A DNA stretch of 64,000 bases from Rhodobacteraceae bacterium UBA6213 (GTDB lineage Bacteria; Pseudomonadota; Alphaproteobacteria; Rhodobacterales; Rhodobacteraceae), in contig DISJ01000009.1 of NCBI GenBank assembly GCA_002421605.1, positions 475,847 through 539,846 on the forward strand, in the 5' to 3' direction. This document shows positions 58,929 through 64,000 of this stretch, piece by piece. Numbering within the stretch: position 1 is the first letter of the stretch; every line of letters starts with the position of its first letter. A program made the translations under genes and the position numbers. Under the pieces are notes generated by a model that worked only from the letters and a program-made list of their open reading frames with translations, had not been told where the DNA came from and did not search any database.

Positions 58929-59144
58929 TTAGCGGGTTGCAAGCCCGCCAATGCCGCGCCGCACCGCCTCGGCCATAAGGGCGCGGGCGAGCATGTCGTG
59001 CGCAATGCCTTGCGGTGCCGACAGCTTGACCGGCACTCGCAGCGGCAAGGGCAGGCCGGGTGCGAAAAATTCTACCACCGCCTCAAAGCGGCGCAGCGCG
59101 GCGTTGTAAAAGAGGTCTGCGATATGGGTGGCGGAATGGGACAT
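58929..59144 (-). CDS. Small conserved hypothetical protein
   Basis: A 71-residue protein starting SHSATHIADLFYNAALRRFEA after Met, with a ribosome-binding site gaaagg upstream. It has alternating helix-forming segments (ADLFYNAALRRFEAVVEFF; DMLARALMAEAVRRGIGG) and a proline/leucine-rich middle. I do not recognise a named family. Placed between pyrF (downstream, same strand) and the divergent clpB gene. The frame stays open for 43 codons past its TAA stop (to 58797). Confidence 0.68.
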   Translation of the reverse strand: MSHSATHIADLFYNAALRRFEAVVEFFAPGLPLPLRVPVKLSAPQGIAHDMLARALMAEAVRRGIGGLATR

Positions 59145-59234
59145 GAGCGCCTTTCTGCAATCGCTTCTCGTCAGTATTGCGGCGAAGTGTTGGCGAAGCG
59201 TTAGCAAAGGCGGCAAAACCTGCCCCCGGCACCT

Positions 59235-59263
59235 CTTGAAGCCTTTGCCACGCAACGCCATTT
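59235..59263 (+). promoter_or_regulatory. Heat-shock (sigma-32) promoter of clpB
   Basis: cttgaa (59235-59240), 17 bases, then ccattt (59258-59263) matches the RpoH consensus well, about 70 bases upstream of the clpB ATG. It fits the expected heat induction of clpB. Confidence 0.6.
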
Positions 59264-59339
59264 CATGTGCAAGACCCGGCAGAACGCTGTGCCACAATGG
59301 GCGGCGTCATGGCTGGGGGCTTTTCGAAGGAGTTACCTC

Positions 59340-61952
59340 ATGAATATGGAAAAGTTCACCGAACGCTCGCGTGGTTTCGTGCAGGCGGCGCAAACGATTT
59401 CGATGCGAGAGGAGCACCAGAGGGTGCTGCCGGAGCATTTGCTGAAGGCCTTGATGGATGACGATCAGGGGCTGTCGGCCAACCTGATCCGCGCCTCGGG
59501 CGGTGCCCCCGAGCGGGTGATCGAGGCGGTCAACGCGGCGGTGGCCAAGCTGCCCAAGGTGACTGGCGGTAGCGGCGAGGTCTATGTGGACCAATCGCTG
59601 GTTCGCGTGCTGGACGAGGCCGAAAAGGTGGCCAAGAAGGCGGGCGACAGTTTCGTGCCGGTCGAGCGGATTCTGATGGCGCTGGCGCTGGTTAACACCC
59701 GCGCGAAAGACGCGCTGGATGCGGGTGCTGTGACCGCGCAAAAGCTGAACGCCGCCATCAATGACGTGCGCAAGGGGCGCACGGCGGATAGCGCGAGCGC
59801 CGAAGAAGGCTATGACGCGCTGAAGAAATACGCGCGCGATCTGACGCAAGCGGCGCGCGAAGGCAAGATTGACCCGATCATTGGCCGTGATGACGAAATC
59901 CGGCGCACCATGCAGGTGCTAAGCCGGCGCACCAAGAACAACCCGGTGCTGATCGGGGAACCCGGCGTGGGTAAGACTGCGATTGCCGAGGGGCTTGCAC
60001 TGCGCATCATCGGGGGCGACGTGCCCGAGAGCCTGAAGAACAAGCAGCTGATGGCGCTCGACATGGGGGCGCTGATTGCGGGGGCGAAATATCGCGGCGA
60101 GTTTGAAGAACGGCTGAAGGCTGTCTTGAAAGAAATCGAGGCTGCGGCGGGCGAGATCATCCTGTTCATCGACGAAATGCACACTCTGGTTGGGGCGGGC
60201 AAGGCCGATGGTGCGATGGATGCTGCCAACCTGATCAAACCGGCGCTGGCGCGGGGTGAGTTGCACTGTGTGGGTGCCACCACGCTGGATGAATACCGCA
60301 AGTATGTAGAAAAAGACGCGGCGTTGGCGCGCCGGTTCCAACCGGTGTTGGTTGAAGAGCCGACGGTCGAGGACACGATCTCGATTCTGCGCGGTATCAA
60401 GGAAAAATACGAACTGCACCACGGCGTGCGCATTTCCGACAGCGCGCTGGTGGCGGCGGCGACCTTGAGCCATCGCTACATCACCGACCGCTTTCTGCCC
60501 GACAAGGCCATCGACCTGATGGACGAGGCCGCAAGCCGCTTGCGCATGGAAGTGGACAGCAAGCCAGAAGAGCTGGATGCGCTGGACCGCGAAATCCTGC
60601 AAAAGCAGATCGAGTCCGAAGCGTTGAAGAAAGAGGACGACGCCGCCAGCCGCGATCGGCTGGAACGGCTGCAAAAAGAGCTGGGCGATCTGACGCAGCG
60701 CAGTTCTGAAATGACCGCGCAGTGGCAGGCCGAACGCGACAAGCTGGAAGCTTCGCGCGGGCTGAAGGAACAGCTGGAACACGCCCGCACCGAGCTTGAC
60801 CAAGCCAAGCGCGAGGGCAACCTCGGGCGCGCGGGCGAGTTGAGCTATGGCGTGATACCGGGGCTGGAGCGCAAGCTGGCCGAAAGCGATACGGCGGCCG
60901 AAGCAATGGTGTCAGAGGCCGTGCGCCCCGAGCAGATTGCCGAAGTGGTGGAACGTTGGACCGGCATCCCCACCAGCAAGATGCTGGAAGGCGAGCGTGA
61001 CAAGCTGCTGAAGATGGAAGAAGAGCTTGGCAAGCGCGTGATCGGCCAAAAGGCGGCAGTGACGGCGGTCGCCAATGCGGTGCGCCGTGCGCGCGCGGGC
61101 CTCAATGACGAGGGGCGGCCCTTGGGCAGCTTTCTTTTCCTTGGCCCGACTGGCGTGGGCAAGACCGAGTTGACCAAGGCGGTGGCCGAATACCTGTTTG
61201 ATGACGACAGCGCGATGGTGCGTATCGACATGTCAGAGTTCATGGAAAAACACGCGGTGGCCCGCCTGATCGGCGCGCCTCCGGGTTATGTGGGCTATGA
61301 CGAGGGCGGTGTGCTGACCGAAGCGGTGCGGCGCAGGCCCTATCAGGTGATCCTGTTTGACGAGGTCGAAAAGGCGCACCCCGATGTCTTTAACGTGCTG
61401 TTGCAGGTGCTGGACGACGGGGTTCTGACCGACGGGCACGGGCGGCATGTGGACTTCAAGCAAACGCTGATCGTGCTGACTTCGAACCTTGGCAGTCAGG
61501 CGTTGAGCCAGTTGCCCGAAGGGTCTGACAGCGGGCAGGCACGCGCCGAGGTGATGGAAGCCGTGCGCGCCCATTTCCGCCCCGAGTTCCTGAACCGCTT
61601 GGACGAGACGATCATCTTCGAGCGGCTGACGCGCGGCGATATGGATGGCATCGTGCTGATCCAGATGCGGCAGTTGGAAAAACGGCTTGCATCGCGCAAG
61701 ATCACGCTTTCGCTTGATGATGCGGCGCGGGCTTGGCTGGCGGATGAAGGCTATGATCCGGTGTTTGGCGCGCGGCCCTTGAAGCGCGTGATCCAGCGGA
61801 ATCTGCAAGACCCGCTGGCCGAAATGCTGCTGTCGGGCGATGTGAAGGATGGCGATACGGTTGTAGTATCGGCCGGGCCGGAAGGCCTTGTGGTGGGTGA
61901 TCGCGCGCCGCGTATGGCGCAAGAAAAACCCTTCGGCGCATCGCTGCACTAA
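59340..61952 (+). CDS. clpB: ATP-dependent disaggregase ClpB
   Basis: A 870-residue Hsp100 protein. It has an N-terminal substrate domain (about 1-145), first AAA+ ring with GEPGVGKT at about 206 and DEMHTLVGAGKADGAMDA, a coiled-coil middle domain (about 405-525) for DnaK contact, and a second AAA+ ring with GPTGVGKTE at about 602 and SEFMEKHAVARLIGAPPGYVG (in part). It lacks an IGF/L loop, confirming ClpB rather than ClpA. With DnaK it rescues aggregated proteins. I chose the ATG at 59340 because aaggag is 7 bases before it. A heat-shock promoter lies upstream and a hairpin terminator downstream. Confidence 0.97.
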   Translation: MNMEKFTERSRGFVQAAQTISMREEHQRVLPEHLLKALMDDDQGLSANLIRASGGAPERVIEAVNAAVAKLPKVTGGSGEVYVDQSLVRVLDEAEKVAKKAGDSFVPVERILMALALVNTRAKDALDAGAVTAQKLNAAINDVRKGRTADSASAEEGYDALKKYARDLTQAAREGKIDPIIGRDDEIRRTMQVLSRRTKNNPVLIGEPGVGKTAIAEGLALRIIGGDVPESLKNKQLMALDMGALIAGAKYRGEFEERLKAVLKEIEAAAGEIILFIDEMHTLVGAGKADGAMDAANLIKPALARGELHCVGATTLDEYRKYVEKDAALARRFQPVLVEEPTVEDTISILRGIKEKYELHHGVRISDSALVAAATLSHRYITDRFLPDKAIDLMDEAASRLRMEVDSKPEELDALDREILQKQIESEALKKEDDAASRDRLERLQKELGDLTQRSSEMTAQWQAERDKLEASRGLKEQLEHARTELDQAKREGNLGRAGELSYGVIPGLERKLAESDTAAEAMVSEAVRPEQIAEVVERWTGIPTSKMLEGERDKLLKMEEELGKRVIGQKAAVTAVANAVRRARAGLNDEGRPLGSFLFLGPTGVGKTELTKAVAEYLFDDDSAMVRIDMSEFMEKHAVARLIGAPPGYVGYDEGGVLTEAVRRRPYQVILFDEVEKAHPDVFNVLLQVLDDGVLTDGHGRHVDFKQTLIVLTSNLGSQALSQLPEGSDSGQARAEVMEAVRAHFRPEFLNRLDETIIFERLTRGDMDGIVLIQMRQLEKRLASRKITLSLDDAARAWLADEGYDPVFGARPLKRVIQRNLQDPLAEMLLSGDVKDGDTVVVSAGPEGLVVGDRAPRMAQEKPFGASLH

Positions 61953-61997
61953 GCGCGGGGGCGCGGTCTAACCGCGCCGCGGTGTTGATATAATCTG

Positions 61998-62028
61998 CCG
62001 GGGGCCCGACCGGTGTTCGGGCCCCCGG
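61998..62028 (+). terminator. clpB transcription terminator hairpin
   Basis: Perfect 12-base arms ccgggggcccga / tcgggcccccgg with a 7-base loop, 46 bases after the clpB stop. No T-run follows, but the stem is very strong. Confidence 0.65.
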
Positions 62029-62122
62029 CGCCAAAGCGTTGTGACATTTTGACAAGCTGCTGGCGCAAACGTGAGTCGGTCGCGGTGCGCCTGCATGGTA
62101 AGCTCGCCCATCGCAGGAGAGC

Positions 62123-63043
62123 ATGATGATCAAAAAGATATCAAAACTGGGTTGGGCCGATGTTACGCCCAAGGCGCATTACCTGAACCGGCGCGCTTTT
62201 ATGGCGGCGGCGGGTGGCGTGGCCCTTGCTGGGCCCGCGCTGGCCGGGCTGGGGGCTGCAAAAAGCCAATATTCAACCGACGCTGCCCCCAACAAGCTGA
62301 GCGACATTACCGGCTATTCCAACTATTATGAATTTGGCACCGACAAGACCGACCCGGCACGCTACGCCGATGCGCTGACAATTGACCCTTGGTCGGTCGA
62401 GGTGGATGGGCTGGTCGAACGGCCGGGGAGCTATGATCTGTCCGATGTGCTGCGCGGCAAGGCGCTGGAAGAGCGCATCTATCGTCTGCGCTGTGTCGAG
62501 GCATGGTCGATGGTAGTGCCTTGGGCCGGCTTTGAGCTATCGGCGTTTCTGGCGCAGGTCGGGGTGCAGCCCGGCGCAAAATACGTGGCCTTTGAAACGC
62601 TGCAACGGCCCGAAGAAATGCGGATGCAGAAATACGGCCTTCTGGAATGGCCCTACCGCGAGGGGCTGCGGTTGGACGAAGCCATGCACCCGCTGACCAT
62701 TCTTGCCACCGGACTTTATGACGAGCCATTGCCCAAGGGTAACGGCGCGCCGCTGCGCCTGGTGGTGCCGTGGAAATACGGCTTCAAGTCGATCAAGGCG
62801 ATCGTGCGCATGACGCTGACCGATACCGAGCCCGACAACACATGGCGCATGAGCCAAGCCAGCGAATACGGCTTTTACGCCAACGTGAACCCCAACGTGG
62901 ACCACCCGCGCTGGAGCCAGGCTAGCGAGCGGGTGATCGGCGCGGGGCTGTTTGGCAACCGCGTGCCGACCGAGATGTTCAACGGTTACGGCGATGAAGT
63001 GGCCGGGCTGTATGCGGGCATGGATCTGGCGAAGAACTACTGA
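62123..63043 (+). CDS. msrP: Methionine sulfoxide reductase catalytic subunit MsrP (YedY), molybdopterin enzyme
   Basis: A 306-residue periplasmic molybdoenzyme. A Tat signal is present (LNRRAFMAAAGGVALAGPA, twin arginines 23-24). The molybdenum-coordinating Cys124 is in YRLRCVEAWSMVVPW. A further landmark is RLVVPWKYGFKSIKAI. MsrP repairs methionine sulfoxide, both R and S, in envelope proteins, taking electrons from MsrQ. The msrQ gene overlaps its stop by one base. A ribosome-binding site caggaga precedes the first of two adjoining ATGs. Confidence 0.96.
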   Translation: MMIKKISKLGWADVTPKAHYLNRRAFMAAAGGVALAGPALAGLGAAKSQYSTDAAPNKLSDITGYSNYYEFGTDKTDPARYADALTIDPWSVEVDGLVERPGSYDLSDVLRGKALEERIYRLRCVEAWSMVVPWAGFELSAFLAQVGVQPGAKYVAFETLQRPEEMRMQKYGLLEWPYREGLRLDEAMHPLTILATGLYDEPLPKGNGAPLRLVVPWKYGFKSIKAIVRMTLTDTEPDNTWRMSQASEYGFYANVNPNVDHPRWSQASERVIGAGLFGNRVPTEMFNGYGDEVAGLYAGMDLAKNY

Positions 63044-63651
63044 TGGCGGCGTCATTCTCGCTTCCCTTCGCGCCTTCTGTGAATGGCGCGCTCCGGCGTG
63101 TGCCGATCTGGGTGGTCTGGCTGGCGGGCGCCCTGCCGCTTGGCTGGATCGTCTGGCTGCTGTTCACCGGCGGGCTGGGCGTAGACCCGGTGAAAGAGAT
63201 TGAGCACCGACTGGGCAAGATCGGCTTGCAGCTGATCGTGGCCGGGCTGGTGGTCACGCCGCTGAGGCGCTGGGGCGGGTTGAACCTTTTGCGGTTTCGC
63301 CGCGCGATCGGGGTGACGGCCTTTGCCTATGTCTCGTTGCACCTGCTGGCGTGGCTGGTGCTGGATATGGCGTTGTTCTGGCAGCAGGCGCTGGGTGACA
63401 TCGCCAAGCGGCCCTATCTGACGGTGGGCATGGCCGCCTTTGCGCTGCTGCTGCCGCTGGCAGTGACCTCGAACAACTGGTCGCTGCGCCGCCTTGGGGG
63501 CGCGCGCTGGCGCAGGCTGCATCAGCTGGTCTATCCGGCGGCCCTGCTGGGGGCTGTGCATTACCTGTGGCTGGTCAAGGCGTGGCCGCCCGAACCCTTC
63601 GTCTATCTGGGCGCGATTCTGGCGTTGCTGGCGCTGCGCTTGTGGCGCTGA
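63043..63651 (+). CDS. msrQ: Heme-binding membrane subunit MsrQ
   Basis: A 202-residue inner-membrane protein of the ferric-reductase-like fold with about six hydrophobic segments. Likely heme-ligand histidines are in YVSLHLLAWLV, RLHQLVYPAALLG and GAVHYLWLV. It passes electrons from the quinone pool or flavin reductase to MsrP. The start (ATG at 63043) uses the A of the MsrP TGA stop, showing translational coupling. The next gene downstream is an rRNA operon. Confidence 0.95.
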   Translation: MAASFSLPFAPSVNGALRRVPIWVVWLAGALPLGWIVWLLFTGGLGVDPVKEIEHRLGKIGLQLIVAGLVVTPLRRWGGLNLLRFRRAIGVTAFAYVSLHLLAWLVLDMALFWQQALGDIAKRPYLTVGMAAFALLLPLAVTSNNWSLRRLGGARWRRLHQLVYPAALLGAVHYLWLVKAWPPEPFVYLGAILALLALRLWR

Positions 63652-64000
63652 ACACCCGTTTGCGCCCGCACCGGCGATGCTTCGGGCATTCGTTTCGCCA
63701 CAGGGGGTGATTTGCGAAATATTGTTGCGTAGGTGTGTGGCGTGTGGTGGAGAGGCGGTCAAAAACCACAATATTTTGAAGGCTTTGTCAGTTTTGCGAA
63801 AAAAAAGCGCGGTTTGTGAAAATGTCTCTTGCGCAGTCCGGTCGCGCCCCGTAAATACCGCCTCACCGAAACGGCAAACACCGCGACGGAACGCAGAAAG
63901 CGCCGCAAGGTACTGAAAGCAAACGAAAATTGGAGATCGACCTGGCCGAAGCGCTAAGAGTTAGCGCCCCGGGCATGTTTTGTCTCTGTGCTCTTTGACA
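63652..64000 (+). promoter_or_regulatory. rRNA operon promoter/leader region (truncated at window edge)
   Basis: No coding gene. A candidate promoter is ttgcgc (63829-63834) and taaata (63852-63857) with a 17-base gap; weak. A perfect 7-base hairpin gcgctaa-gag-ttagcgc lies at 63951-63967, followed by tgctctttgaca at 63989-64000, which matches the rrn boxA antitermination element (E. coli TGCTCTTTAACA). Hairpin plus boxA is the usual rRNA leader layout, so a 16S rRNA gene probably begins beyond the window. Confidence 0.75.

Noticed and set aside
58754..59005. 83-codon minus-strand open frame between pyrF and the small hypothetical gene
   Set aside because: It overlaps both genes out of frame and has low-complexity Arg/Ala/Pro content.

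Overview
The window is GC-rich, densely packed chromosomal DNA of an alphaproteobacterium, most likely a member of the Rhodobacterales (Paracoccaceae/Roseobacter group). Evidence: zinc-ribbon DNA polymerase IV, the run purH-lspA-BamF-like-M16-M16-mutL-rmuC, DapC-like aminotransferase next to ftsK and lolA, SDHAF4-like (DUF1674) and DUF3775 proteins, and rbfA-truB-rpsO-pnp on one strand. Almost everything looks like core chromosome. I see no transposase, integrase, prophage or CRISPR array. The one stretch of clearly different base composition is about 53.9-55.1 kb, around a DUF3800 gene.

Layout. 0-16.5 kb: end of a Trm112-like gene, a UbiH-type hydroxylase, an amidase, a DapC-like aminotransferase, ftsK, lolA, a lytic transglycosylase lipoprotein, hspQ, an orphan RsbW/STAS partner-switch pair, a thiolase, free-methionine-R-sulfoxide reductase, a LysE exporter, an RluA-type pseudouridine synthase, an aldehyde dehydrogenase, a 1-Cys peroxiredoxin, and a divergent TetR/NAD-epimerase pair whose promoter and operator are readable. 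16.5-22.6 kb (minus strand): the translation/RNA-decay group rbfA, truB, rpsO and pnp, interrupted by a DUF1643 gene and a membrane-anchored RTX protein. 22.6-35.8 kb: dapB, SDHAF4-like, rsmB, heparinase-like, purH, lspA, BamF-like, an active plus inactive M16 protease pair, mutL, rmuC, DUF3775. 35.8-38.0 kb: a two-gene saccharopine dehydrogenase operon.

38.1-49.5 kb: an OmpR-type regulator and a soluble hybrid histidine kinase diverge from a seven-gene cluster made of an AMP-dependent acyl-CoA synthetase, a complete Liv-type ABC importer (two ATPases, two permeases, a periplasmic binding protein) and a PaaK-like CoA ligase. The cluster probably imports and activates a carboxylic acid whose identity cannot be read from the sequence. 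One ATPase appears to start at CTG.

49.5-64 kb: a degenerate caspase-like protein with peptidoglycan-binding domains, rpmJ, tRNA-Val(GAC), N-formylglutamate amidohydrolase, dinB, the DUF3800 insertion, an orphan ParB-like protein, an SPFH/NfeD pair, a GST, pyrF, clpB with a heat-shock promoter, msrPQ, and at the right edge the leader of an rRNA operon (hairpin plus boxA) cut off before 16S rRNA.

I found no clear undescribed multi-gene system. The best candidates for a second look are the kinase/ligase/transporter cluster, the DUF3800 insertion with its operator-like repeat, and the cysteine-less caspase-like protein.
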